Positions 7,498 to 15,837 of a stretch of DNA of 54,511 nt are shown here, piece after piece. This DNA is from Microvirga makkahensis (GTDB lineage: Bacteria > Pseudomonadota > Alphaproteobacteria > Rhizobiales > Beijerinckiaceae). A program made the translations under genes and the position numbers. Within the stretch, counting starts at the first letter, position 1, and each line of letters starts with the position of its first letter. The DNA lies in NCBI RefSeq assembly GCF_009830105.1, contig NZ_WURB01000027.1, forward strand, positions 1 to 54,511, given 5' to 3'. A model generated the notes under the pieces. It was not told the origin of the DNA. It did no database searches and saw only the letters and a program-made list of their open reading frames with translations.

Positions 7498-8283
7498 ATG
7501 CTTCCGCGCACGGGCGAAAACACCGCCAAGAGAGCGGGGAGGCTGCACCGAGGGAGGCCCATCCTGAACACCCGCCTGATCCGCAAACTTGAGAACTTTG
7601 ATCGCCTCTCAGATGAGGAAAAACAGTTCCTGGAGGGTGCCGTCGTCAGGGCACGAGTGGTGAGCAAAGGTGAGGACATCATCCGGGAGGGGGACCGCCC
7701 CACCGAGAGCACTGTTCTGCTGGAGGGCTTTGCCGCGCGCTACAGCCTTCTCAGAAACGGCAAGCGCCAGATCACAGGCCTTCATGTGCCCGGCGACTTC
7801 GTCGATTTGCACAGCTTCCTGGTCAAGAAGATGGACCATGCCGTCCTGGCGATCACGCCCTGCTCGGTCGGCTTTGTCCCCCACGAGACCCTCCGCGAGA
7901 TCTCCGAAAACCACCCCCATCTGACCCGGCTGCTTGGGGTGAACATTGCTGTTGATGCCGCGATTCACCGTCAGTGGATCGTGGCCATGGGGAGGCGCTC
8001 GGCCCTTGAGCACGCCGCTCACCTTCTCTGCGAGATGTTCCTGCGCCTGCGGGCTGTCGGACTGACAGAGGATGACAGCTTCAAGCTTCCCCTGACCCAG
8101 GCGGAACTGGGGGACGCCCTTGGACTCTCGACCGTTCACGTGAACCGGGTCGTCCAGGACCTGCGCAAGGAAAGATTGATTACCTGGCGTGGTGAAACGC
8201 TGGTCATCGACGACTGGGAACGTCTGCAAGAGCTCGCCGAGTTCGATCCAACCTTCCTGAGTTTCGAAGTCGAGCCACGCTGA
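7498..8283 (+). CDS. Crp/Fnr-family transcriptional regulator
   Basis: 261 aa. The N-terminal half is a cyclic-nucleotide-binding fold (EGDRPTESTVLLEGFAARYS, then HVPGDFVDLHSFL). The C-terminal helix-turn-helix reads LTQAELGDALGLSTVHVNRVVQDLRKERLI, normal for Crp. No FNR-type N-terminal cysteine cluster is present, so oxygen sensing through Fe-S is unlikely. The first ATG at 7498 has no Shine-Dalgarno site; GGGAGG at 7552-7557 suggests a start near codon 24 with a non-ATG codon, so the N-terminus is uncertain. Ligand and regulon are unknown. Neighbouring sensory genes suggest a stress or redox role. Confidence 0.85.
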   Translation: MLPRTGENTAKRAGRLHRGRPILNTRLIRKLENFDRLSDEEKQFLEGAVVRARVVSKGEDIIREGDRPTESTVLLEGFAARYSLLRNGKRQITGLHVPGDFVDLHSFLVKKMDHAVLAITPCSVGFVPHETLREISENHPHLTRLLGVNIAVDAAIHRQWIVAMGRRSALEHAAHLLCEMFLRLRAVGLTEDDSFKLPLTQAELGDALGLSTVHVNRVVQDLRKERLITWRGETLVIDDWERLQELAEFDPTFLSFEVEPR

Positions 8284-8334
8284 CAGGAGCGATGCTCAGC
8301 CTTTAGATGACCGAGGAGACCGCTTGCGCTTTGC

Positions 8335-8541
8335 AGGGCCATTGCTGGCTGCTTCGAGATCTTCGACCGCCTCAACCGCACGCTGATCCAAGGACTTGCC
8401 ACCAAGGGCCGCATTGTCGGCATGGACATCGTCGAGATCACTCCATCACGCGACTTCAACGATCTGACCGTGATCGCGGCGAGTGGGATCATCAACATCC
8501 CCATCGGCGCTGTCGTCCGCGCAGGCTACTTCCAGAAATGA
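8335..8541 (+). pseudogene. C-terminal fragment of an agmatinase/arginase-family hydrolase
   Basis: The frame ending at TGA 8539-8541 reads about 65 residues resembling the end of ureohydrolases: GRIVGMDIVEITPSRDFNDL followed by a helix-rich tail. The metal-binding His and Asp motifs of the N-terminal three quarters are missing and no start is available. A gene remnant left by deletion next to the Crp-type regulator gene. Confidence 0.55.
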
Positions 8542-8680
8542 CGCGGGCCGAGCGAGGTGCGGCTCTCTCGCTGGTGAATGCCCGTAGGCGCCCAAGGGCT
8601 TTCCATTGGGCGTGATCCCGCCGGCTGGCAACCATCCAATCGACGCCACCAGGCTGCGATCGAAAGTCGGCAGGATGCCA

Positions 8681-9050
8681 TTTGATCAAGGCGAGTGCCT
8701 GCCTGAAGCGCGAATGCTCCGCGATTTGCAGCCACTCGAAGATCACCATCTCGGTCGTGACAATCTCGGCGCCGTGGCGTTCCATGCGCCGGACAGCCGC
8801 CTCTTTGCTCTCCGGATGGCGAGAACCTACGGCATCGCGCACCACATAGGTTTTGCGGGAGGCCTCAAGGAGCCCGAGCACGGTCTGCTGGACGCAGATA
8901 TGGGCCTCGCACCCGACAACAACGATATGCCCGTCGGCAGGGACGCGGTCGAGGAACCCATCCTCGCGGCAGGCGTCGAAGTACTGGCATGAGCCGCGCC
9001 TGGACGTCGACGACGAGAAGAAGGGATTGTTTCGGGTCAATGGTGAGCAT
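8681..9050 (-). pseudogene. Broken isochorismatase-family hydrolase
   Basis: The 5' end (ATG at 9050 with AAAGGA in front) encodes MLTIDPKQSLLLVVDVQARL, the usual start with the catalytic Asp. The rest of the protein continues in a different frame with VVVGCEAHICVQQTVLGLLE (catalytic Cys) and ends near LALIK. About 80 residues between the two parts are missing and the frame changes, so the gene is dead. The normal stop after the LIK end is also lost. A complete paralogous hydrolase is encoded at 9389-9937. Confidence 0.65.
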
Positions 9051-9388
9051 GTGCCATTCCTTTACAGATCGTGTCACGAAAGAGTCGAGATCAGAGAATG
9101 GCCGATAGGCCGTCTGGCGATCTTAAGCGGAAGCGCTGACGGCAGCTTTCCATTCGATGATCGCGGTCAGGTGATGCAGATGGGCAGCATGCGCGGCCCG
9201 ACCGGATCGGGGTGGACCCAAGGAAGGCGGACAGCCGAGAGGATGCTGACAAAAACGTTGAACGCCTCAGTCAAGACAGCCCGGCAGGACTGGCGTCTTT
9301 AGCCTATAGGGAGTGTCCCCATACGACGGAGCGAATACCCGGGCGGGAGCGATGCCCCCGCCCGGGTCCAGTCGTGGATCCCCGCGTT
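9051..9388. other. Gap with one strong hairpin
   Basis: No convincing gene. ACCCGGGCGGG at 9337-9347 pairs with CCCGCCCGGGT at 9357-9367, 21 bp beyond the 3' end of the isochorismatase gene on the other strand. It may end that transcript, although no T-run follows. Confidence 0.4.
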
Positions 9389-9937
9389 TTACCGTTGGGT
9401 GTACGTCTCGGTGTCGGTGATCGTCGCGTAGGCGAAGCCCAGCGACGACATCAGGGTGGCATGCACCTGGGCCGCCGGCACCGTCACGCCGCCGAACTCA
9501 AGATCGCGCGTCGCGCAGGCATCCTGCACCACTGTCGTCTTGTAGCCGAAGTCGCTGGCAGCCCGCACGGTGGCGTCGATGCACATGTGGCTCATGGCGC
9601 CGACAACCGTGACCTCCTCAATCCCCTTGGCGTCCAGCTTGTCCTTCAGGTCAGTCTTGAGGAAGGAGTTCGGATAGTTCTTGACGACCAGCGTCTCGCC
9701 ATCGCGGGGTGCAACGGCCGGATTGATCTTCACGCCCTCGGTTTCGGGAAGGAAGAAGGGCGCCTGCGGATCGAGGAACACATGCTGGACATGGATCACC
9801 TCATCCCCCTCGTCCCGTGCCGCCGCGATCACCTTGGCCGCGTTCGCCGCCGCCTGTTCGATATTGGCGAGGGAATACTTGCCCCCGGGAAAGTAGTCGT
9901 TCTGGAGGTCGACGACGATCACTGCACGCTTGCTCAT
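9389..9937 (-). CDS. Isochorismatase-family cysteine hydrolase
   Basis: 182 aa from the ATG at 9937 (AAAGGT in front). The catalytic triad is visible: Asp in IVVDLQNDY, Lys in LVVKNYPNSF and Cys in GAMSHMCIDATVR. The family includes nicotinamidases and other amide or ester hydrolases; the metal-site residues typical of nicotinamidase are not obvious, so the substrate is open. It is divergent from a GlxA-type regulator gene at 10038, a frequent arrangement in which the regulator controls the hydrolase. Confidence 0.85.
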   Translation of the reverse strand: MSKRAVIVVDLQNDYFPGGKYSLANIEQAAANAAKVIAAARDEGDEVIHVQHVFLDPQAPFFLPETEGVKINPAVAPRDGETLVVKNYPNSFLKTDLKDKLDAKGIEEVTVVGAMSHMCIDATVRAASDFGYKTTVVQDACATRDLEFGGVTVPAAQVHATLMSSLGFAYATITDTETYTQR

Positions 9938-10037
9938 GTTTCTACCTTTCGTTTGCCTCATGGCATCTGAATGGCTGGACATTAGGTGGGGCTTGGAGCT
10001 ATGCCCATTGGCGATATCGACATAATGCGGGGCGATA

Positions 10038-11033
10038 GTGACAATCGACAACGAACGGACGGTGGAAGTCGGCATCGTGACCTATCCGGGGGCCCAGCTC
10101 TCGGCCGTGCTGGGCATGACGGACCTGTTCACCGCATCGAACCGCTTCATGGCTCCCGACGAAAGGCAGCCCTCGATCCTGATCAGGGTCAGTCACTGGA
10201 AGCTGGACGAAGGCAGCAAAATTCCGGTCCGGACCTTCGACACGATGCCCTCCACCAGAGGAAGACCGGACGTGTTGATCCTGCCTCCCACCCTTGAGGG
10301 CCCGGCCTCCCCAGAGATCGCCGCCCCTTTTGTCGAATGGCTGCGTGAGCACCATGCATCCGGCACCGTCCTGGCCTCGGTGTGCGCGGGCGCCTTCCTG
10401 CTCGGCGAAACGGGCCTTCTCGACGGCCGCTCGGCCACGACGCACTGGATGCACGAGGACCTGTTCCGGGCTCGTTTCCCCAAGGTCTGGGTCGACGTGG
10501 ACCGGCTCCTCATCGATGGCGGCGAGATCCTTTGCGCCGGGGGGCTGATGGCTTGGACGGACCTGTGCCTCAAGCTGCTCGACCGGTTCCGCGGGGCGGA
10601 GGTCATGGCGCAAACGGCAAAGTTCCTGCTGGTCGACCCGCCAGGGCGGGAACAGCGCTACTACAGCTTCTTTTCCCCACGCCTGGCGCATGGCGATGCC
10701 GCGGTGCTCAAGGTACAGCGCTGGCTTCAGGCGACGGAAGCCAAGGACATCTCCCTTGAGGCGCTTGCCGCCGAGGCCGGGCTCGAAAGACGGACTTTCC
10801 TGCGCCGGTTCCGCAAGGCGACGGGCATGACGACGTCGGAATACGGCCAGAGGCTTCGTGTCAGCAAAGCCTGCGAACTGTTGCAGTTCAGCGGACTGTC
10901 CGTGGAGCAGATCGCTTGGCAGGCCGGGTACACCGATCCGGGCGCCTTTCGGAAGGTGTTTGCCAGGGTCGTCGGGCTGACGCCCAGCGAGTACCGCCAG
11001 CGCTTCAACACCTTCGAGGCACGGGACGGGTAG
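10038..11033 (+). CDS. GlxA-type regulator (DJ-1/PfpI + AraC HTH), first copy
   Basis: 331 aa from the GTG at 10038. Residues 5-185 form a DJ-1/PfpI-like sensor with the nucleophile elbow SVCAGAFLLGETGLLDGR and an ATTHW motif. Residues 225-325 are two AraC helix-turn-helix motifs (LAAEAGLERRTFLRRFRKAT and IAWQAGYTDPGAFRKVFARV). Such proteins are cytosolic transcription activators sensing an unknown small molecule. It lies divergent from the isochorismatase gene and 9 bp tail-to-tail from a second GlxA-type gene. Confidence 0.88.
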   Translation: MTIDNERTVEVGIVTYPGAQLSAVLGMTDLFTASNRFMAPDERQPSILIRVSHWKLDEGSKIPVRTFDTMPSTRGRPDVLILPPTLEGPASPEIAAPFVEWLREHHASGTVLASVCAGAFLLGETGLLDGRSATTHWMHEDLFRARFPKVWVDVDRLLIDGGEILCAGGLMAWTDLCLKLLDRFRGAEVMAQTAKFLLVDPPGREQRYYSFFSPRLAHGDAAVLKVQRWLQATEAKDISLEALAAEAGLERRTFLRRFRKATGMTTSEYGQRLRVSKACELLQFSGLSVEQIAWQAGYTDPGAFRKVFARVVGLTPSEYRQRFNTFEARDG

Positions 11034-11042
11034 CGCACCCGG

Positions 11043-12005
11043 TCACAAGCTCGCGCGCCGGGTGTTGCAGAACGTGCGTCTGTAGTCGGACGGAGACGTG
11101 CCCAGTTGCTCGGCGAATTGCTGGCGCATCGACAAAGGCGTGCCGAAGCCGACTTCATGGACGATGTGTTCGACAGGCAGGTCGGTGGTCTCAAGCAACT
11201 GCTGGGCCCTGCTGACCCGTTGGGCGTTCAGCCACTTGGTCAAGGTCGTACCTGTGGTCTCCCGAAAGCGCCTTGTGAACGTGCGGCGGCTCATGTGGGC
11301 GACGTCCGCCAGGGTATCCACGGTCAGGGGCTCCGACAGGTGCTCCAGCGCCCACTCCAGGACGCCGGGCAACCGGCTCTCGCACGGGAACTGCGGGACC
11401 GGCTTCTCGATGTACTGCGCCTGCCCGCCCTGCCTGTGCGGTGGCGTGACCAGCATTCTGGCCGTGCGATTGGCCACATCGGCACCATGGCGCTCCCTGA
11501 CCAGGTTCAGGCAGCAATCGATGGCAGCGACGGTTCCGGCCGAAGTGACGATGTTGCCGTCCTCGACATAGAGCACGTCCGGGCGGAAGTTCGCCGTGGG
11601 GAAGCGGCGCGCGAAGGCCTCGCGCGCCACCCAATGGGTTGTCGCCTGCCGGCCATCCAGCAGACCGGCATCCCCCAGCACGAACGCCCCGAGGCATAGG
11701 CCGACGATGAGTTTCCCGCGGGAATGGGCCTCGCGCAGGGCTTCTGTCAAAGCCTCCGGCGCCCGCGCCTCGGGATCTTCCCATGCCGGCACGATGATCA
11801 TATCGGCCTTCGCCAGGGCATCGAGGCCGTCCGGCACCCGGACCTCAAGCCCCGTATCGGTGCGGACCATGCCCGGCGTCACGGCGCAGTAGCGGACATC
11901 GTAAAACGGCTCACCAGGAGAGGCCGGGCTCGTGCCCAGAACCAGTCCGGGCACCGTCAGATGGAAAAGACTCGCGCCGTCGAAGACCAGAACGGCAACA
12001 CGCAT
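11043..12005 (-). CDS. GlxA-type regulator (DJ-1/PfpI + AraC HTH), second copy
   Basis: 320 aa if started at the ATG at 12005; an ATG three codons upstream (12014) is also possible and the longer frame to 12116 is probably not translated. The sensor domain has GLCLGAFVLGDAGLLDGRQ, parallel to the first copy. The AraC part has VAHMSRRTFTRRFRETTG and HEVGFGTPLSMRQQF. Sequence divergence shows an old paralogue, not a recent tandem copy. It is convergent with the first GlxA gene. A promoter shared with the downstream metallohydrolase gene (12328) would be divergent. Confidence 0.85.
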   Translation of the reverse strand: MRVAVLVFDGASLFHLTVPGLVLGTSPASPGEPFYDVRYCAVTPGMVRTDTGLEVRVPDGLDALAKADMIIVPAWEDPEARAPEALTEALREAHSRGKLIVGLCLGAFVLGDAGLLDGRQATTHWVAREAFARRFPTANFRPDVLYVEDGNIVTSAGTVAAIDCCLNLVRERHGADVANRTARMLVTPPHRQGGQAQYIEKPVPQFPCESRLPGVLEWALEHLSEPLTVDTLADVAHMSRRTFTRRFRETTGTTLTKWLNAQRVSRAQQLLETTDLPVEHIVHEVGFGTPLSMRQQFAEQLGTSPSDYRRTFCNTRRASL

Positions 12006-12327
12006 CGGGGACATGACGCTCACAGGGCATATGATTGTTGGCCCAGAACTAGCGACTGTCGTCATTTGGGTCAACGTCACCTCTGTCGTAATAACTGGGC
12101 GGCTCTCCCCGGCCACCCCCTGCCTGTGTGCCGCCTTGCATCGGCCTCCTCCACAGTCGGCCCAAGACAGATGGCGGGGATCGGCGTGCCGTTCCGCCGG
12201 AGCGAGTCCTTTCAGCCGCTATGCGTTGTGGCCCAAAAGTATCGTCAGTTGGCACTCAGGCCACTGTTCGAAGACATGGCGCAACCGTAATGCTGCCGGC
12301 CATCAACTTCGTATCTGGAGCAGCAAC
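12006..12327. other. Divergent promoter gap between GlxA gene and metallohydrolase gene
   Basis: No gene recognised. Near the GlxA start there are repeated GTCGT/CGTCA motifs (about 12058-12095), which could be regulator half-sites; no defined promoter was identified. Confidence 0.3.
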
Positions 12328-13221
12328 ATGCAGCCAATGACGGCCATACGTGCCATCGCGATTTCCCTTGCCCTCGGAGCGGCGGGCCTACCGGCACTGG
12401 CATCCCCCCAGGCCACCGCGACGCCCGGCACGGCGTCGGTGCAGATGCAGCACATCCGCAACGCCACCACGAAGATCGACTACGCAGGCAAGACCTTCCT
12501 TGTCGATCCTCTGCTGGCGAAGAAGGGCGCCTATCCGGGCTTCGAGGGAACATTCCGCAGTGATCGGCGCAACCCGCTGGTCGAGCTTCCGATGCCCGCC
12601 GAGGACGTCATGAAGGGCGTGGATGCGGTGATCGTGACCCATACCCACCTCGATCACTGGGACGGTGGCGAGCATCAGTTCGTCCCCAAGGCCATCACCT
12701 TGTTCGCGCAGAACGAAGCCGACGCCAAGATCATTCGTGGGCAGGGCTTCACCGATGTTCGCGTCATGGGCGAGAACACCGTTTTCGAAGGCGTGCGCCT
12801 GACACGGACGGGCGGACAGCACGGCACGGACGAGATGTATGCCAACGGCCCCTTGGCGGGGTTCCTTGGCACGGCCATGGGCATCGTCTTTCAGGCGTCG
12901 GGTTCGCCAACCGTCTACCTCGTCGGCGATACCGTGTGGCGCAGCGAGGTCGATCAGAGCCTGGCCAAGTTCAAGCCCGACGTGGTCATCCTGAACGCCG
13001 GCGAAGCCCGGCTGGTTGGCTACGCCGGATCGATCATCATGAGCAAGGACGACGTGCTCCGCGCGTACAAGGCCGCGCCGAACGCCACCATCGTCGCCGT
13101 GCATATGGATGCGATCAACCATATGACGTTGAGCCGCGAGCAACTGCGGGACTATGTCCATCAGAACGGCATCCAAGACCGTGTCCGGATCCCCGCCGAC
13201 GGTGAAACGCTGAAGTTCTGA
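12328..13221 (+). CDS. Exported UlaG-like metallo-beta-lactamase-fold hydrolase
   Basis: 297 aa from the ATG at 12328 (GGAG 8 bp in front). The first 25 residues are a signal peptide (hydrophobic core, then PALASPQA). The metal motif is VIVTHTHLDHWDG. The rest, including DTVWRSE and HMDAINHMTLSREQLR, resembles UlaG-type lactonase relatives. The substrate is unknown. It sits 120 bp before a luciferase-like flavoenzyme gene, so the two may form an operon, but a hairpin (13228-13253) lies between them. Confidence 0.82.
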   Translation: MQPMTAIRAIAISLALGAAGLPALASPQATATPGTASVQMQHIRNATTKIDYAGKTFLVDPLLAKKGAYPGFEGTFRSDRRNPLVELPMPAEDVMKGVDAVIVTHTHLDHWDGGEHQFVPKAITLFAQNEADAKIIRGQGFTDVRVMGENTVFEGVRLTRTGGQHGTDEMYANGPLAGFLGTAMGIVFQASGSPTVYLVGDTVWRSEVDQSLAKFKPDVVILNAGEARLVGYAGSIIMSKDDVLRAYKAAPNATIVAVHMDAINHMTLSREQLRDYVHQNGIQDRVRIPADGETLKF

Positions 13222-13227
13222 TCATCA

Positions 13228-13253
13228 GCGCCCACTCCAACTGGGGTGGGCGC
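13228..13253 (+). terminator. Stem-loop after the UlaG-like gene
   Basis: GCGCCCAC (13228-13235) pairs with GTGGGCGC (13246-13253), followed by CCCTTG. Possible terminator or attenuating structure before the flavoenzyme gene. Confidence 0.5.
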
Positions 13254-13341
13254 CCCTTGACGTTTTGAAACGGGTTCAACCCGCCGGATGTCCCTGCCCG
13301 GCGCACACGACACCAGACAGCCGACATTCGGGAGCGTTGAA

Positions 13342-14451
13342 GTGACTGCATCGATCTTTGGAACGCGACATGGAAATGCGCCGGCGCCCGTGTCCATTCT
13401 CGACTTTGCCATGGCCGGCAAGGGCGTTACGGCACGTGAGGCCCTGTCCGCCAGCATCGATTTGGCGCGTCTGGCTGATCGGCGGGGGTTCACGCGCTAT
13501 TGGATCGCCGAGCATCACGCCATGCCCAGCGTCACGACCCCGTCACCGGCGCTTCTGCTCGCCCGCCTTGTCGGTGAGACGAGGTCGATCCGCCTGGGTT
13601 CGGGAGGCATGATGCTGCCGAACTTCCCGCCCCTGGTCGTTGCGGAGCAGTTCGGGCTCTTGGCGTCGCTTGCGCCGGGGCGCATCGATCTGGGCCTCGG
13701 CCGGGCGCCGGGCACGGACATGACGACCGCGGCCGCCCTGCGGCGCGGGCAGATCGGCGCGGAGGATTTTCCGAACCAGGTCACGGAGCTGATCGGCTTC
13801 CTGGATGACGACTTCCCTGGCGGCCATCCTTACGGCGACGGCGTGTACGCCGTTCCCGGCCCGAGGCAGGACAGGGAAAATGGCGTCCCGCGCTCGTTCG
13901 AGCGCCCCCCGGTATGGCTCCTGGGATCCTCCGGCTACTCGGCGCAGCTTGCCGCGCATCTTGGATTGCCGTTTGCCTTCGCGGCACACCTCGCGGACGA
14001 GAACGTCGAGCTCGCCCTTATCCTCTATCGCCAGAAGTTCAGGCCCTCGGCCGTGCTCGACCGGCCCTATGCCATAACCAGCTTTGGCGTCCTTGCCGCG
14101 GACGACGAGCGCGAGGCGAGGCGCCAGGCATGGGCCTACTCCCATGCCATGATGCGTATGTCCCAGCGCAGGTCCTTTGTCGTCCCCACCCCGGAAGAGG
14201 CCGAGACCTATCCCTACTCGCCGTCCGAACGCGAAATGATCGAGATGTGGAACGCCAAGATCATGAGCGGGACCGGAGCGCAGGTCGTGGAGCAATTGAA
14301 CGCCTGGCAGCGGCGCCTGGGGGCAGACGAGCTCATGTTGCTGAACCTCGGGCATTCGCCTGCCGCCATTCTTCGCTCGACCGAGATCATCGCTGACGCC
14401 TACGGCATGCCTGAACATCACCCGGACCAGGATGAAGCGCGTTATGGGTGA
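13342..14451 (+). CDS. Luciferase-like (LLM class) flavin-dependent oxidoreductase
   Basis: 369 aa from GTG 13342 (GGGAGC in front); a more upstream start at 13288 lacks a ribosome site. Typical LLM motifs are present: YWIAEHHAMP early, RLGSGGMMLPNFPPLVVAEQF, and PGRIDLGLGRAPGTD. The group (MsnO8/YhbW-like) uses reduced flavin to oxygenate organic substrates; the substrate is unknown. Its neighbours (GlxA regulators, isochorismatase, metallohydrolase) point to a xenobiotic or secondary-metabolite breakdown cluster, which is an inference from context. Confidence 0.87.
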   Translation: MTASIFGTRHGNAPAPVSILDFAMAGKGVTAREALSASIDLARLADRRGFTRYWIAEHHAMPSVTTPSPALLLARLVGETRSIRLGSGGMMLPNFPPLVVAEQFGLLASLAPGRIDLGLGRAPGTDMTTAAALRRGQIGAEDFPNQVTELIGFLDDDFPGGHPYGDGVYAVPGPRQDRENGVPRSFERPPVWLLGSSGYSAQLAAHLGLPFAFAAHLADENVELALILYRQKFRPSAVLDRPYAITSFGVLAADDEREARRQAWAYSHAMMRMSQRRSFVVPTPEEAETYPYSPSEREMIEMWNAKIMSGTGAQVVEQLNAWQRRLGADELMLLNLGHSPAAILRSTEIIADAYGMPEHHPDQDEARYG

Positions 14452-14493
14452 CGCTGCCCTGTGCCGCCAGCATGACCATGCCGCCCCTCCAGG

Positions 14494-14510
14494 ACTTACA
14501 TATCGTCCGG
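14494..14510 (+). promoter_or_regulatory. Conserved element upstream of chaC (copy at 14.5 kb)
   Basis: The 17 bp ACTTACATATCGTCCGG are identical at 28022-28038, about the same distance upstream of the paralogous chaC, whereas the 50 bp between element and start codon have diverged. The preceding 20 bp are also similar. Conservation points to a promoter or operator. Confidence 0.45.
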
Positions 14511-14560
14511 CGGCCTTGAGCAGGCCGACGGACCCAAGGCCAAGCCTACTGGAGATCGGA

Positions 14561-15256
14561 ATGGAAGGATCGAGCGCGACGAAGCGAGCCCACGGCCTGA
14601 CCCGTGAAGCCCTCCGGGACGGGTTCGTGCATGAACTGGTCGCCCGCTCGGGAATCGACCTGCCCGTGCTGAGCGACGAGGAGCGGCGCGCATCCCTCAA
14701 GGCAACCCTCGCCGCGCAGCCTGTTCCGGGCGATGTCTGGCTGTTCGGCTATGGCTCGCTGATCTGGAACCCGGCGTTTCACTACGTGGAGCGCCGGCCC
14801 GTGCTGATCCGGGGCTGGCACCGGCAGTTCTGCCTGTCCACTCCCATCGGACGCGGGACTCCGGAGAATCCTGGGTTGGTCCTCGGGCTCGACTGCGGCG
14901 GCTCCTGCCGCGGTGTCGCCTTTCGCGTCGCGCGTTCCGAGGCAGAGGCCGAGCTCGAACTGGTCTGGCGGCGCGAGATGGTGATGGGCTCCTACATCCC
15001 GCGCTGGGTCAAGCTGCATGGACCTGACCTGCCGGAGGGCACGTACGGCATTGCCTTCACCATCAACCATGCGGCCCCGAACTATGTGCGTCCGGCCTCG
15101 GAGGCTGACACGGCCCGGGTGGTCGCAACCGCGTGTGGGGCGCTCGGCTCCTGTCAGGACTACCTCTTCGACACGATCCATGGCCTGAAAGGGTTCGGGA
15201 TCCACGACCGCCATCTGAATCGCATCGCCGACCTGGTGCGTGAGCACCGGAGCTGA
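14561..15256 (+). CDS. chaC: ChaC-type glutathione-specific gamma-glutamylcyclotransferase (copy 1)
   Basis: Cytosolic enzyme of 231 aa that splits glutathione to 5-oxoproline and Cys-Gly. The ATG at 14561 has GGAG 7 bp upstream and matches the paralogue start. The substrate loop VWLFGYGSLIWNPAFHY and the acidic helix ELVWRREM, with the catalytic Glu region, are intact. A second copy (28107-28802) is nearly co-linear, about nine in ten residues alike by eye. The two genes share an upstream element although the surrounding genes differ. The protein may regulate thiol pools beside the flavoenzyme or, in copy 2, the persulfide dioxygenase. Confidence 0.9.
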   Translation: MEGSSATKRAHGLTREALRDGFVHELVARSGIDLPVLSDEERRASLKATLAAQPVPGDVWLFGYGSLIWNPAFHYVERRPVLIRGWHRQFCLSTPIGRGTPENPGLVLGLDCGGSCRGVAFRVARSEAEAELELVWRREMVMGSYIPRWVKLHGPDLPEGTYGIAFTINHAAPNYVRPASEADTARVVATACGALGSCQDYLFDTIHGLKGFGIHDRHLNRIADLVREHRS

Positions 15257-15339
15257 GCCATGCCGGGAGGAGGGCCAGCCGTCCCCAAGGAAGCACCAAA
15301 CGGCCCGTAAGTCCCACCGCGGCCAGTGACTGAGATCGG

Positions 15340-15454
15340 CATGTGGCTTGACTCGGATCAATGCGAAGCACATTTTTCAGAAAATACTGAAACTTCATGA
15401 CTTCCCATCAGTGCGCAGCAGAGCCCGGTTACCTCGCTGTAGCCGGGCTCTTTC
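15340..15454 (+). ncRNA. Candidate small RNA 1 ending in intrinsic terminator
   Basis: Gene-free DNA after chaC. A TTGACT hexamer lies at about 15350, and the segment ends in a perfect 9-bp stem AGAGCCCGG/CCGGGCTCT (15420-15428, 15443-15451) followed by TTTC. It is the first of three such units in tandem. The 5' end is only estimated. It could simply be the chaC terminator region. Confidence 0.35.
15420..15454 (+). terminator. Intrinsic terminator 1 of 3
   Basis: 9-bp GC-rich perfect stem with a 14-nt loop and a short T-run. Confidence 0.6.
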
Positions 15455-15489
15455 ATGCCTGGAGAGGGCGTCCGACACGATGATTGCCC

Positions 15490-15606
15490 CTGAATTGAGG
15501 AAAAGCATTGGCCCGATTTGCGGCAGTCTGAATCCGCAAGCCAAAATGGCCGGGTTAAGAATTTCAATGACTTAGAGGCGAAGATGAGGGGAGCTTCGCC
15601 TCTTGT
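15490..15606 (+). ncRNA. Candidate small RNA 2, nested stems plus terminator
   Basis: TTGGC (15508-15512) pairs with GCCAA (15540-15544). Inside it TTGCGG (15518-15523) pairs with CCGCAA (15534-15539), giving a two-tier hairpin. About 30 nt later comes a perfect 10-bp terminator stem AGAGGCGAAG/CTTCGCCTCT (15574-15583, 15594-15603), then TGTT. There is no ribosome site or plausible coding frame. Limits are estimated. Confidence 0.4.
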
Positions 15607-15607
15607 T
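15574..15607 (+). terminator. Intrinsic terminator 2 of 3
   Basis: Perfect 10-bp stem with 10-nt loop, followed by TGTT. Confidence 0.55.
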
Positions 15608-15609
15608 AC

Positions 15610-15707
15610 AGCCTGAGCGTGGAACCATAATTGGAGTGGTTACACCCCAACAGCCTGCCTCGATGGACGCAAGAGCCCGCCGCAGTCACATGCGGCGGGC
15701 TCTTGCA
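15610..15707 (+). ncRNA. Candidate small RNA 3, hairpin plus 14-bp terminator
   Basis: TTGGAGTG (15631-15638) and CACCCCAA (15643-15650) form an 8-nt hairpin with one mismatch and a GTTA tetraloop. A perfect 14-bp stem follows, AAGAGCCCGCCGCA with its complement (15671-15684, 15691-15704), with a 6-nt loop. No coding potential seen. Limits are estimated. Confidence 0.4.
15671..15707. terminator. Intrinsic terminator 3 of 3
   Basis: Perfect 14-bp stem, loop GTCACA; AAGAGC/GCTCTT ends give a TCTTG tail on both strands, so it may work in both directions. Confidence 0.6.
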
Positions 15708-15837
15708 TTGAGCCTGCCACCGGTTCCGTGTTGGGGATGACAGCCACTCGGGTTTGGGCTTCCTTCGGAACATCGCCCAGGCTGCACAGGTTAAGCTCGT
15801 CAGTAGGCTCCTGCTTCCGCTCCCGAGGAAGAACACC

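Noticed and set aside
12388..13176. 262-codon open frame on the minus strand
   Set aside because: Antisense to the UlaG-like metallohydrolase gene with clear metal motif.
15340..15707. Phage or transposon ends suggested by several inverted repeats
   Set aside because: The stems differ from each other in sequence, no target-site duplication or recombinase gene is near, and T-tails fit terminators better.
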